Origin: Saccharopolyspora_C sp040643635
GTDB taxonomy: Bacteria > Actinomycetota > Actinomycetes > Mycobacteriales > Pseudonocardiaceae
DNA: 64,000 nucleotides
Direction: 5' to 3'
Assembly: GCF_040643635.1 (NCBI RefSeq)
Contig: NZ_JBEYUS010000023.1
Span: forward strand, 16,109 to 80,108
Shown: positions 16,094 through 24,611 of the stretch, piece by piece
Layout: every line of letters begins with the position of its first letter
How positions within the stretch are numbered: position 1 is the stretch's first letter
Made by a program: the position numbers and the translations under genes
The notes under the pieces: generated by a model
Database searches by the model: none
The model's input: the letters and a program-made list of their open reading frames with translations, nothing else
What the model was told of the DNA's origin: nothing

Positions 16094-17373
16094 ACTGCCC
16101 TCCGTGCCGCGTCGAGCGCGGCGGACGTCTCGCCGGCGGGGTGCCCGCCGACCTCGTAGCCGGCCTCGGTGGCCAGCACTTCCACTCCTGGTCCGGCCGG
16201 TCGGCCGCAGCGGCGCGCGCAGCCCGCCCAGTGCACCGGCAGCGGGCCGGGCCGGGTGGTGCGCCGCGCGTCGGCGCGCACGTCGGCGAGGGACTTCGCG
16301 CAGCCGGGGCTGCCGGCGCAGGCGGTCACCCCGGCCAGCGGCGCGCCCGGGTCGGTGAGGAACCCGGCGGCGTCCAGCTCGGCGAGCCTGCGCGGCGCCT
16401 CGTCCGCGGGGACGTCGGTGAGCAGCAGCGCGCGCCACGGCGTGAGCCGCAGCGGGTGCGGTGCGGCGGTCTGCGCGGCGCTGCCTTCGGCCTGCGCGGC
16501 GCTGTCCTCGGCCTGTTCGGCGCTGCCTTCGGCCTGTCCGGCGATCTCCTCGGTCTGCGTGGCGAGCACCGCGATCTGCCCGGCGTCCAGCCGTCCCAGC
16601 GGCGCGCCGAGGGCGAGATCGACCCGGTCGTCGGCGCGGGCCAGCACGCCGAGCTCCGCGTGCGTGCGCACCGGATCACCGGGCGCGACCGCGGTTTCCG
16701 CCGCCATGCAGGAGAATTCCGCCCGGATGCGGTCGGCGATCCGCTCGGCGCCACCGGGCAGTTCCGCCAGCCGCCAGCTCTCCGCGCCCAGCCGGCCCCG
16801 TTCCGCGAGGAACGCGGCGGCCGCGAGCACCGCGGCGCGGGCCGCGTCGGCCGCGGACACCCGCAGCCCGAGGTCGGCCCCGGCGAGCAGCACCGCCACC
16901 GCGCCGTCCGCCGGGTGCAGCGCGACGTCCGCGCCCAGCGCGGTCACCTCGCCGCCGCCGTCGTCCGCGGTGAACAGGAACCGCCCGGGCAGCTCCGCCA
17001 GCTCCGGGTCGGCGCGCAGCCCCTCGTCCAGCGCCACCGCCACCGCGCGCACGTCCAGCGCGCCCGGACGGGTGCGCGGCGAGGCGACGACGTTGCGCAC
17101 CCGCTCGTGCGTCGGCGACGGCAGCAGACCGGCCGCGCCGAGCAGCTCCGCGAACTCCGGCACCGCCGCCGCGGACAGCCCGCGGACCTGGATGTTCGCC
17201 CGCGAGGTGAGTTCCCAGCCGCCGTCACCCAGCGCGGCCGCGGTCGCCAGCGCCCGCACCTGCCGCGCCGCGAGCCGCCCGCCGGGCACCCGCACGCGGG
17301 CCAGTCCCCCGTCAGCGGCCTCGTGCACCCGCAGCGCGCCGGGGCACGCGTCGGGTCCGGCTCGTCGCGGCAC
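16090..17373 (-). CDS. cobG: Precorrin-3B synthase, oxygen-dependent (CobG)
   Basis: A 427-residue nitrite/sulfite-reductase-like monooxygenase that hydroxylates precorrin-3A and forms the lactone, the oxygen-dependent step of the aerobic route. Ferredoxin-like half-domains (VRVPGGRLAARQVRALA, ELTSRANIQVRGL) are followed by the 4Fe-4S/haem Cys pairs TACAGSPGCAKS and WAGCARRCGRP. An unusual low-complexity insertion of Gln-Ala-Glu repeats lies near residues 271-304 (GQAEGSAEQAEDSAAQAEGS). The gene starts the cobG-cobH-cobIJ operon from a GTG and is divergent from the riboswitch-controlled cobN. Its presence argues for an aerobic pathway. Confidence 0.92.
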   Translation of the reverse strand: MPRRAGPDACPGALRVHEAADGGLARVRVPGGRLAARQVRALATAAALGDGGWELTSRANIQVRGLSAAAVPEFAELLGAAGLLPSPTHERVRNVVASPRTRPGALDVRAVAVALDEGLRADPELAELPGRFLFTADDGGGEVTALGADVALHPADGAVAVLLAGADLGLRVSAADAARAAVLAAAAFLAERGRLGAESWRLAELPGGAERIADRIRAEFSCMAAETAVAPGDPVRTHAELGVLARADDRVDLALGAPLGRLDAGQIAVLATQTEEIAGQAEGSAEQAEDSAAQAEGSAAQTAAPHPLRLTPWRALLLTDVPADEAPRRLAELDAAGFLTDPGAPLAGVTACAGSPGCAKSLADVRADARRTTRPGPLPVHWAGCARRCGRPAGPGVEVLATEAGYEVGGHPAGETSAALDAARRAV

Positions 17374-17604
17374 GCTCGTCCCCGCTCTCGTCGATCATGG
17401 TCTGGTCCGGAACTCGCAGCGCACGACGCCGCTGTCCGGGGTGCGCGGACTCGGGGGCGCACCGGCGACCGTCGATACTACGTCCCGCCCGGATCACGTC
17501 CGCAAAACGCGATGCGCCTCACCGGACGGCCGGACGCGTCGAGTGCGGGATCTCTCGCGCGACCGCACGACCGGCCACTTGACGAACGATCGCCCCGTTG
17601 CGGA

Positions 17605-17775
17605 GAGTTGTCGGCGGCGACGTGCGGAGGAAGCCGGTGCGAGTCCGGCGCGGTCCCGCCACTGTCACCGGGGAGCGAACTCCGAGTACGAGGCCACTGC
17701 CCGCGCGCCGCGCGGGTGGGAAGGCACGGGGCGAGCGGCGATCCGGGAGCCAGGACACTCCGGCGCCGCCACCGC
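17605..17775 (+). promoter_or_regulatory. Cobalamin (adenosylcobalamin) riboswitch upstream of cobN
   Basis: The conserved B12-aptamer segments occur in order. GGAAGCCGGTGCGAGTCCGG comes first, then CCCGCCACTGT at 17655-17665, then GTGGGAAGGC, then the B12 box GGGAGCCAGGACACTC at about 17745-17760. Downstream, CGGGG and CCCCG around 17803-17818 could pair next to the leader ribosome site GAGGAAGG, a plausible translation-sequestering platform. It lies in the divergent gap between cobG and cobN, reading toward cobN. Confidence 0.93.
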
Positions 17776-17832
17776 CCGGTGCGACACCGGGTGCCGACGA
17801 CTCCGGGGCGAGGACCCCGAGGAAGGTTGACC

Positions 17833-17886
17833 ATGCGTCCTGCCCGCACGCCCGCGTCCCTGCTCAGCCGGGAGCGTGCCGCATGA
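17833..17886 (+). CDS. 17-residue leader peptide between riboswitch and cobN
   Basis: ATG after a strong ribosome site (GAGGAAGG, 6 nt spacing) opens MRPARTPASLLSRERAA and stops at TGA, which overlaps the cobN ATG as ATGA. This is the first good start after the riboswitch, and cobN itself has only a weaker GGGAG site inside the leader frame. The arrangement suggests that the riboswitch gates the leader and cobN is translated by coupling. The peptide is Arg/Ala-rich with no Cys or Trp runs. Translation is inferred from the site quality and overlap. Confidence 0.6.
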   Translation: MRPARTPASLLSRERAA

Positions 17887-20800
17887 TCCTGCTGCTGTCC
17901 ACATCGGACACCGATCTGCTCAGCGCACGCGCCAGCGGTGCGGACTTCCGCCTCGGCAACCCGGCGCGGCTCGGCGTGGACGACCTGCCGCCGCTGCTGG
18001 AGGGCGCCGACCTCGTCGTGGTGCGGCTGCTCGGCGGCCGCCGCGCGTGGGAGGAGGGCTTGGACTCGCTGCTCGCCGGACCGCGCCCGGTCGTGGTGCT
18101 CGGCGGTGAGCAGGCCCCGGACGCGGAGCTGATGGAGTGCTCCACGGTGCCGGGCGGCGTCTGCTCGCAGGCGCACGGCTACCTCGCGCAGGGCGGGCCG
18201 GAGAACCTGACGCAGCTGTTCAACTTCCTGTCCGACACGGTGCTGCTCACCGGCCACGGCTTCGAACCGCCGGTGGAGACGCCGAAGTGGGGCCTGCTGG
18301 AGCGGACCCCGCGCCGGACCGAAGGCCCGAAGGTCGCGGTGCTCTACTACCGCGCGCACCACATGGCGGGCAACACCGCGTTCGCGCACGCCCTCTCCGA
18401 CGCCATCGAGGACGCGGGCGGCCAGGCGCTGCCGGTGTTCTGCGCGTCGCTGCGCGCCCCCGAACCGGGCCTGCTGGACACGTTGCGCGAGGCGGACGCG
18501 CTGATCGTGACGGTGCTGGCCGCGGGCGGCACGAAGCCCGCGACCGCCTCCGCCGGTGGCGACGACGAGGCGTGGGACGTGGGCGCGCTCGCCGCGCTGG
18601 ACGTGCCGATCTTGCAGGGCCTCACCCTGACCTCCAGCCGCGAGGCGTGGGAGGACAACGACGAAGGCCTGTCCCCGCTGGACATGGCCACCCAGGTCGC
18701 GGTGCCCGAGTTCGACGGCCGCCTGATCACGGTGCCGTTCTCGTTCAAGGAGAACGACGCCGAAGGCCTCCCGGTGTACGTCGCCGACCCGGAGCGCGCG
18801 GCCCGCGTCGCCGGGATCGCGGTGAAGCACGCGCGGCTGCGGCACGTGCCCGCCGCGGACAAGCGCCTGGTGCTGATGCTGTCGGCGTACCCGACGAAGC
18901 ACTCCCGGATCGGCAACGCCGTCGGCCTGGACACCCCGGCGAGCGCGGTGGGCCTGCTCCAGCGGCTGCGCGAGGCCGGCTACGACATCGGCCCGGTGGA
19001 CGGCCCGGACGCGCTGCCCGGCGTGGCCGCGCAGGACGGCGACGCGCTGGTGCACGCGCTGATCGCCGCTGGTGGCCAGGACCCGGACTGGTTGACCGAG
19101 GAGCAGCTGTCCGGCAACCCGGTGCGCATCCCCGCGAAGCGCTACGCCGACTGGTTCGCGACGCTGCCGCAGGACCTGCGGGAGAGCATCGAGCAGCACT
19201 GGGGTCCGCCGCCGGGCGAGCAGTTCGTGGACCGCTCGCACGACCCGGACGGCGAGATCGTGGTGGCCGCGCTGCGCGCCGGGAACGTCGTCGTCGTGGT
19301 GCAGCCGCCGCGCGGGTTCGGCGAGAACCCGATCGCGATCTACCACGACCCGGACCTGCCGCCGAGCCACCACTACCTGGCCGCCTACCGCTGGATGACC
19401 GACGAGTTCGGCGCGCACGCGATGGTGCACCTCGGCAAGCACGGCAACCTGGAGTGGCTGCCCGGCAAGACCGCGGGCATGTCGGCGTCCTGCGCACCGG
19501 ACGCGGCGCTGGCGGACCTGCCGCTGGTGTACCCGTTCCTGGTCAACGACCCGGGCGAGGGCACCCAGGCGAAGCGCCGGGTGCACGCGACGCTGGTGGA
19601 CCACCTGGTGCCGCCGATGGCGCGCGCGGAGAGCTACGGCGACATCGCGAAGCTGGAGCAGCTGCTCGACGAGCACGCGCAGATCTCGGCGATGGACCCG
19701 GCGAAGCTGCCCGCGATCCGCAGCCAGATCTGGACGTTGATGCAGGCCGCGAAGCTGGACCACGACCTCGGCCTGGACGAGCGCCCGCACGAGGCCGAGT
19801 TCGACGACATGCTGCTGCACGTCGACGGCTGGCTGTGCGAGATCAAGGACGCGCAGATCCGCGACGGCCTGCACGTCCTGGGTGCCGCCCCGACCGGGGA
19901 GGCGCGGGTGAACCTGGTGCTGGCGATGCTGCGCGCCCGGCAGGTGTGGGGCGGGCGGAGCGGCGCGCTGCCCGGCCTGCGCGAGGCACTGGGCATGGCG
20001 GAGGACGGCAGCGTCGCCCGCGGCACCGTGGACGACGTGGAGACCTCCGCGCACGCCCTCGTCGCGGGCATGGAGGAACGCGGCTGGGAGCTCGGCGCGG
20101 TCGTCGAGGTGTGCCGCTCGGTGCTGGGCGACGCGCCGGACGACGTGGTGCGGGTGCTGGAGTTCGCCGTCACCGAGGTGGTCCCGCGGCTGGACGCCAC
20201 CACCGACGAGATGACCGCGACGCTGCACGCCCTCGACGGCGGCTACGTGCCCGCGGGCCCGAGCGGTTCCCCGCTGCGCGGCCTGATCAACGTGCTGCCG
20301 ACGGGCCGGAACTTCTACTCGGTGGACCCGAAGGCGGTGCCGAGCAGGCTCGCCTGGGAGACCGGGCACGCCATCGCCGATTCGCTGATCGAGCGCTACC
20401 TCGCCGACACCGGCGAGTACCCGCGCTCGGTGGGCCTGTCGGTGTGGGGCACCTCCGCGATGCGGACCTCCGGCGACGACATCGCGGAAGTGCTGGCGCT
20501 GATGGGCGTGCGGCCCACCTGGGACGAGGCGTCGCGGCGCGTCAACGGGCTCGACGTGATCCCGCTGGAGGAGCTGGGCCGCCCGCGGGTGGACGTGACG
20601 GTGCGGATCAGCGGGTTCTTCCGCGACGCGTTCCCGCACGTGGTGACGCTGCTCGACGACGCGGTCCGCAAGGTCGCCGCGCTCGACGAGCCGGACGAGC
20701 AGAACTTCGTGCGCGCCCACGCGCAGGCCGACCTGGCCGGGCACGGCGACGAACGCCGCGCCACCATGCGCATCTTCGGTTCGAAGCCCGGCGCCTACGG

Positions 20801-21497
20801 GGCCGGTCTGCTGCCGCTGATGGACAGCAAGAACTGGCGCGACGACACCGACCTCGCCGAGGTGTACGCGGTGTGGGGCGGCTACGCCTACGGCCGCGGC
20901 CTGGAGGGCACCGAGGCGCGCGGCGACATGGAATCCGCCTACAAGCGGATCTCGGTGGCGGCGAAGAACGTCGACACCCGCGAGCACGACATCGCCGACT
21001 CCGACGACTACTTCCAGTACCACGGCGGCATGATCGCCACGGTGCGCGCGCTGACCGGCAAGGCACCGGCGGCCTACATCGGCGACAGCAGCCGCCCGGA
21101 CGCCATCCGGACCCGCTCGCTGACCGAGGAGACCTCGCGGGTGTTCCGCGCCCGCGTCGTGAACCCGCGCTGGCTCGCCGCGATGCGCAAGCACGGCTAC
21201 AAGGGCGCGTTCGAACTGGCCGCCACCGTGGACTACCTGTTCGGCTACGACGCCACGACCGGTGTGGTCGGCGACTGGATGTACGAGAAGCTCGCCGAGA
21301 CCTACGTGCTGGACGAGGAGAACCAGAAGTTCCTCACCGAGTCCAACCCGTGGGCGCTGCACGGCATCGCGGAACGCCTGCTGGAGGCGGCGAACCGGAA
21401 CATGTGGGAGTCCCCGAACCCGGAGACGATCACCGCCCTGCACGAGATCTACCTCCAGACCGAAGGCGACCTGGAGGACGGGCCGCAGGGGTCCTGA
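17883..21497 (+). CDS. cobN: Cobaltochelatase large subunit CobN
   Basis: A 1204-residue CobN/BchH-type subunit that binds hydrogenobyrinic acid a,c-diamide and inserts Co2+ with the help of an ATPase complex. Landmarks are YYRAHHMAGNTAFAHAL near 155, QPPRGFGENPIAIYHDPDLP, the family motif VHLGKHGNLEWLPGK near 515, ISGFFRDAFPHVVTLLDDAV near 905, and GLLPLMDSKNWRDDTDLAEVYAVWGGYAYG. Length is typical. The ATG is inside the leader stop. The partner AAA/VWA subunit is chlID at 42095-44224, also behind a cobalamin riboswitch. A strong hairpin follows. Confidence 0.97.
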   Translation: MILLLSTSDTDLLSARASGADFRLGNPARLGVDDLPPLLEGADLVVVRLLGGRRAWEEGLDSLLAGPRPVVVLGGEQAPDAELMECSTVPGGVCSQAHGYLAQGGPENLTQLFNFLSDTVLLTGHGFEPPVETPKWGLLERTPRRTEGPKVAVLYYRAHHMAGNTAFAHALSDAIEDAGGQALPVFCASLRAPEPGLLDTLREADALIVTVLAAGGTKPATASAGGDDEAWDVGALAALDVPILQGLTLTSSREAWEDNDEGLSPLDMATQVAVPEFDGRLITVPFSFKENDAEGLPVYVADPERAARVAGIAVKHARLRHVPAADKRLVLMLSAYPTKHSRIGNAVGLDTPASAVGLLQRLREAGYDIGPVDGPDALPGVAAQDGDALVHALIAAGGQDPDWLTEEQLSGNPVRIPAKRYADWFATLPQDLRESIEQHWGPPPGEQFVDRSHDPDGEIVVAALRAGNVVVVVQPPRGFGENPIAIYHDPDLPPSHHYLAAYRWMTDEFGAHAMVHLGKHGNLEWLPGKTAGMSASCAPDAALADLPLVYPFLVNDPGEGTQAKRRVHATLVDHLVPPMARAESYGDIAKLEQLLDEHAQISAMDPAKLPAIRSQIWTLMQAAKLDHDLGLDERPHEAEFDDMLLHVDGWLCEIKDAQIRDGLHVLGAAPTGEARVNLVLAMLRARQVWGGRSGALPGLREALGMAEDGSVARGTVDDVETSAHALVAGMEERGWELGAVVEVCRSVLGDAPDDVVRVLEFAVTEVVPRLDATTDEMTATLHALDGGYVPAGPSGSPLRGLINVLPTGRNFYSVDPKAVPSRLAWETGHAIADSLIERYLADTGEYPRSVGLSVWGTSAMRTSGDDIAEVLALMGVRPTWDEASRRVNGLDVIPLEELGRPRVDVTVRISGFFRDAFPHVVTLLDDAVRKVAALDEPDEQNFVRAHAQADLAGHGDERRATMRIFGSKPGAYGAGLLPLMDSKNWRDDTDLAEVYAVWGGYAYGRGLEGTEARGDMESAYKRISVAAKNVDTREHDIADSDDYFQYHGGMIATVRALTGKAPAAYIGDSSRPDAIRTRSLTEETSRVFRARVVNPRWLAAMRKHGYKGAFELAATVDYLFGYDATTGVVGDWMYEKLAETYVLDEENQKFLTESNPWALHGIAERLLEAANRNMWESPNPETITALHEIYLQTEGDLEDGPQGS

Positions 21498-21515
21498 CCT
21501 CTCCCCATCGAGGAC

Positions 21516-21555
21516 GGAACGGCCCGCCCGACCGGACGGTCGGGCGGGCCGTTCC
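21516..21555. terminator. 19-bp perfect hairpin, bidirectional terminator
   Basis: GGAACGGCCCGCCCGACCG (21516-21534) and its exact reverse complement (21537-21555) are separated by 2 nt. It sits between the convergent ends of cobN and the Gly-rich secreted gene, so it can serve both. Confidence 0.8.
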
Positions 21556-21570
21556 GCGCGGGCGATCGGG

Positions 21571-21891
21571 TCAGCTCTGGCCGATGCCCGAGCCGCCGCC
21601 GCTGTCGCCGATGCCGGAGCCGCCGTCACCGCTGTCGCCGATGCCCGACCCGCCATCGCCGCTGTCGCCGATGCCGCCGTCGCCCTGCGCCAGGGCGATC
21701 GTGCCCACCCCGCCCGAGCCGGGCACGGTGCCGTCGCTGGTACCGCCGGAACCGGGCGTGGTCTCGTCGGCGTCGCCATTGCCGGGGACGGTCTGGTCCG
21801 GCGGCGGGTCCGCCGCCAGCGCCACCGCCGGGGCCGCCACCGCGACACCGCCCGCCAGCACCAGCGCACCGAGGAACTTCTTCACCTGCAC
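21571..21891 (-). CDS. Small secreted Gly/Asp/Ser-repeat protein
   Basis: A 106-residue exported protein. The GTG (GAGGAGG 7 nt upstream) starts MQVKKFLGALVLAGGVAVAA, a clean Sec signal peptide with an AVALA-A cleavage site near residue 26. The mature part is low-complexity: two PGSGG-type blocks, then about 2.7 copies of a ten-residue unit GDSGDGGSGI ending in GIGQS. There is no Cys or lipobox, so it is probably released or wall-associated. No family is recognised; the repeat unit is also visible as a 30-bp DNA repeat. Confidence 0.75.
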   Translation of the reverse strand: MQVKKFLGALVLAGGVAVAAPAVALAADPPPDQTVPGNGDADETTPGSGGTSDGTVPGSGGVGTIALAQGDGGIGDSGDGGSGIGDSGDGGSGIGDSGGGSGIGQS

Positions 21892-22051
21892 GACACGGCC
21901 TCCTCACCTGTCCAGGAACTCGGAGCGTAGAGCCGCACGGCGGGTGGTCGGCCGATCTCCGCGCGCGACGGGTATGACTGCGGCCTTCCCCCCACGAACC
22001 CGCCCGGAGACGGGTCGAGACGGACTCAGGCCGCCGGTGCACACTGCTCGC

Positions 22052-22999
22052 ATGCACACGAACGACGCGCAGCCCCGCCTCGAACCGCTCGCCGACGGGG
22101 TGTGGGCGTGGGTGCAGCCGGACGGGACCTGGTGGGTGAACAACGCCGGGGTGATCTCGGGGGACGACGGGTTGCTCGTCGTCGATACCTGCGCCACCGA
22201 GCAGCGCACCCGCCGGTTCCTGGCCGAGATCGCCCGCACCGCACCGGATTCGCCGATCCGGTGGGCGGTGAACACCCACGAGCACGGCGACCACTCCTAC
22301 GGCAACTCGCTGCTGCCCGCCGAGACCGTCCTGTTCGGACACGAGCACATGCGGGCCGCACTCGCCGCCGACCCGATGATCGACGGTTGCCCGCCGTTCT
22401 GGTCGCCCGTCCCGGACTGGGGGGACGTGGTGCGGCGCGTGCCGTCGGTGACCTTCCGGTCCGAGCTGTCGCTGCACGTCGGCGGGCGCACCGTCGAGCT
22501 GCGGCATCCCGGCCACTCCGCGCACACCGGCGGTGACGTGGTGGCCTGGCTGCCGGAGGAACGCGTCCTGTTCAGCGGTGACCTGCTGTTCCACGGCCTC
22601 ACGCCGCTGGTGTTCATGGGTTCGCCCGCGGGCGCGGCGCGGGCGCTGGACTGGATCGCCGAGTTCGAGCCGCGACGCGTGGTACCCGGGCACGGGCCGG
22701 TGATCGAGGCGGCGGACCTGCCCGCGGTGCTCGCCGCGCACGAGCGCTACTACCGGCTGGTCCTGGAGCTCGCGGAAGCCGGGGTGGCCGCCGGAACCCC
22801 GCCGCTGCAGGCCGCGCGGGAAGCGGACCTGGGCGAGTTCGCGGGCTGGGCCGATTCCGAGCGCATCGTGGCGAACCTGCACCGCGCCTACGCCGACCTG
22901 ACCGGCACCGCCCCCGACATCGCCGCCGCCCTCCGCGAATCCGTGGACTGGCGCGGCGGCCTGATGGAGACCTCCGTCAACGACGCCCCCGCGGGCTGA
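22052..22999 (+). CDS. Metallo-beta-lactamase-fold hydrolase
   Basis: A 315-residue MBL-fold protein. The metal-site motif is THEHGDHSYGN near residue 71-81, with HPGHSAHTGGDVVAW, LFSGDLLFHGLTPLVFMGSP and VPGHGP completing the usual five motifs; an Asp in FSGDL bridges the metals. The N-terminus VQPDGTWWVNNAGVISGDDGLLVVDT is typical of quorum-lactonase or cyclase-like MBL proteins. Two Zn2+ are expected. The start has no ribosome site, and CACACT lies 6 nt before the ATG, so a leaderless mRNA is possible. The substrate is not evident. Confidence 0.9.
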   Translation: MHTNDAQPRLEPLADGVWAWVQPDGTWWVNNAGVISGDDGLLVVDTCATEQRTRRFLAEIARTAPDSPIRWAVNTHEHGDHSYGNSLLPAETVLFGHEHMRAALAADPMIDGCPPFWSPVPDWGDVVRRVPSVTFRSELSLHVGGRTVELRHPGHSAHTGGDVVAWLPEERVLFSGDLLFHGLTPLVFMGSPAGAARALDWIAEFEPRRVVPGHGPVIEAADLPAVLAAHERYYRLVLELAEAGVAAGTPPLQAAREADLGEFAGWADSERIVANLHRAYADLTGTAPDIAAALRESVDWRGGLMETSVNDAPAG

Positions 23000-23220
23000 G
23001 GCCGATCCGCTGCCGCGCAACGGGATTCGCCGCGGCGGCGGGCCTCGGCGGCGGGCGGACATCGGGGGTGCTCCGCCCGCCACCGGGGGCAGGCCGGGCC
23101 GCCGCGCTCGGGGAGGAGCGCAGGGCGACCCGGCCGGGAACCGGCCCGCACCTGGTCGGGGGTCAGGGGCGCGGACCGGTCCGATCTCGGACGGTCGGTG
23201 CCGAGGGTCGGCTGGACGGC

Positions 23221-23436
23221 TCAGGACGCCTCGGACGTGGGGCGCGGTTCGCGGCCGTTCACGTCCGACGCGCACGGGTCGCACATCCCGCGCGGTCGCT
23301 CCGGGCGGCCGAGACGGCGGTGCACGCGGCCGCGGATCACGTGGCCGCAGCGGGCGATCGGCCGTGGACCACCGGTGCGCAGCTCCACCACGTGCCACAC
23401 CGATTCCTGCTCCGAGGCCATGAACACCCGTGCCAC
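23221..23436 (-). CDS. Small Cys/His protein, putative zinc-binding
   Basis: A 71-residue protein. The GTG is chosen because GGAGG stands 6 nt upstream. After VWHVVELRTGG there is ARCGHVIRG, and 25 residues later MCDPCASDV. This C-x-H ... C-x2-C layout matches small actinomycete zinc-ribbon-like proteins of unknown role. It is soluble, basic, and ends EPRPTSEAS. It is divergent from an XRE-DUF5753 gene across a gap holding a perfect palindrome, and convergent with the MBL gene across 220 bp in which I see nothing else. Confidence 0.6.
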   Translation of the reverse strand: MARVFMASEQESVWHVVELRTGGPRPIARCGHVIRGRVHRRLGRPERPRGMCDPCASDVNGREPRPTSEAS

Positions 23437-23473
23437 CGATCGCCTCCGCCCGTTGCGCCTACAACCATGATCG

Positions 23474-23488
23474 ACGTCTAATAGACGT
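23474..23488. promoter_or_regulatory. Palindrome upstream of the XRE-DUF5753 gene
   Basis: ACGTCTA-A-TAGACGT is a perfect 7-bp inverted repeat in a relatively AT-rich divergent gap. TAGTAT at 23535-23540 lies 7 nt before the regulator ATG and is a good -10 box for a leaderless transcript. The palindrome is a candidate operator for the neighbouring regulator. Confidence 0.5.
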
Positions 23489-23547
23489 TTCTCAATTCCA
23501 CCTTCGAGTGATGATCGAACAATTCCGCGCTGGCTAGTATTTGTCAC

Positions 23548-24405
23548 ATGCCTGCAGACACCAGCGGTATAACCCCCCGCGCCCGCGCACTTTCCTCCGC
23601 AATCAGATCCGTGCGCGAGAAATCCGGAATCAGCGGCCGAGAATTGAGCAGCAGACTGGGAGTCAGCCACGGCACGGTGTCGCACTGGGAGACCGGGCGG
23701 CGAGTGCCGACACCCGAGGACGTCGCCGGACTGCTCGGCGCCGCCGGGGTGACCGGCAAGGAGCGGCAGCGCCTACTCGAACTGGCCCGGCACGCCAGCG
23801 AACCGAACTGGCTCACCGTCGGCATGCCGGGAATTCCGCAGCAGCTCGCGGGAGCCGTGGAATGCGAACGGTCCGCTTCGGCGATCGTCGAGTGGGCGCC
23901 GATGGGATTACCGGGACTCCTCCAGACCGCGGATTACGCGCGATCGATCGCCACGTCGAGCGGCATGGACCGGCAGGAGATCGAGCGCCGGGTCACGATT
24001 CGCATGGGCCGGCGCGAAGTCGTCACCAGGCGCTCGCCCGTCCACCTCACCGCGCTGATCGGCGAGGACGCGATTCGGGACAGAATCGGAAATGCCGAGA
24101 CGATGCTCGACCAGTTGCAGCACCTGCTGGAATTCGCCCGCCGCGACAACATCGCGATCCAGGTCGTCCGGCGGTGCACCGGCTGGCATCCCGGAGTGGC
24201 AGGCCCCTTCGTGCTCTACGAATTCCCGGATTCACCCGACGTGGTGCACTTCGAGCACTACAGCTCAGGCGCATTCGTTCCCGACGAGGACGATGTGCAG
24301 GCCTATCATTCCGCCGTTCGAGTGATCAAGAAGGTTGCGCTGGACCAAGAGGAGACGATCAGATTCATCGAGCTGATCATCGACGAGAAGGAGCAGGCGG
24401 CATGA
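23548..24405 (+). CDS. XRE-family regulator with DUF5753 (Scr1-type), second copy
   Basis: A 285-residue protein. The helix-turn-helix spans SGISGRELSSRLGVSHGTVSHWETGRRVPTPEDV (about 26-60). DUF5753 follows with VEWAPMGLPGLLQTADYARSIA, RMGRREVVTRR, ALIGEDAIRDRIGN, IQVVRRCTGWHPG and VQAYHSAVRVIKKVAL. It is probably leaderless (TAGTAT just upstream). The stop overlaps the DUF397 start by 4 bp, the standard pairing of this family. The base composition of the first 60 codons is lower in GC than neighbouring genes, hinting at transfer. Confidence 0.93.
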   Translation: MPADTSGITPRARALSSAIRSVREKSGISGRELSSRLGVSHGTVSHWETGRRVPTPEDVAGLLGAAGVTGKERQRLLELARHASEPNWLTVGMPGIPQQLAGAVECERSASAIVEWAPMGLPGLLQTADYARSIATSSGMDRQEIERRVTIRMGRREVVTRRSPVHLTALIGEDAIRDRIGNAETMLDQLQHLLEFARRDNIAIQVVRRCTGWHPGVAGPFVLYEFPDSPDVVHFEHYSSGAFVPDEDDVQAYHSAVRVIKKVALDQEETIRFIELIIDEKEQAA

Positions 24406-24590
24406 CATCGCAGCACTGGCGCACCTCTTCCCGCAGCCAGCCGAACGGGAACTGCGTGGAGGTGGGGCGGGTGGACGGGCGGCCCGCCGTCCGCGACACC
24501 AAGGACCGATCGGCCGGATACGTGCTGACCGCTCGTCCCCGGTGGACCGAGTTCCTCACCGCCGTGAAGACCGGCCGCTACGACCGCTGA
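24402..24590 (+). CDS. DUF397 protein, second copy
   Basis: A 62-residue DUF397 protein: HWRTSSRSQPNGNCVEVG, VDGRPAVRDTKDR, then RPRWTEFLTAVKTGRYDR. It is translationally coupled to the XRE-DUF5753 gene by an ATGA overlap. It is convergent with an SDR gene 21 bp away; a short GACCCC/GGGGTC hairpin spans the gap and both stop codons. Confidence 0.93.
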   Translation: MTSQHWRTSSRSQPNGNCVEVGRVDGRPAVRDTKDRSAGYVLTARPRWTEFLTAVKTGRYDR

Positions 24591-24611
24591 CCCCACCGGC
24601 GGCCGGAGGGG

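Noticed and set aside
17478..21869. A 1463-codon minus-strand frame opposite cobN
   Set aside because: Shadow of cobN by the same reasoning; low-complexity His/Arg/Gln product without any family motif.
18137..22051. Long plus-strand extension of the MBL hydrolase frame back through cobN
   Set aside because: Runs in a shifted frame over cobN and gives Arg/Gly-rich nonsense; only 22052-22999 carries the MBL motifs.
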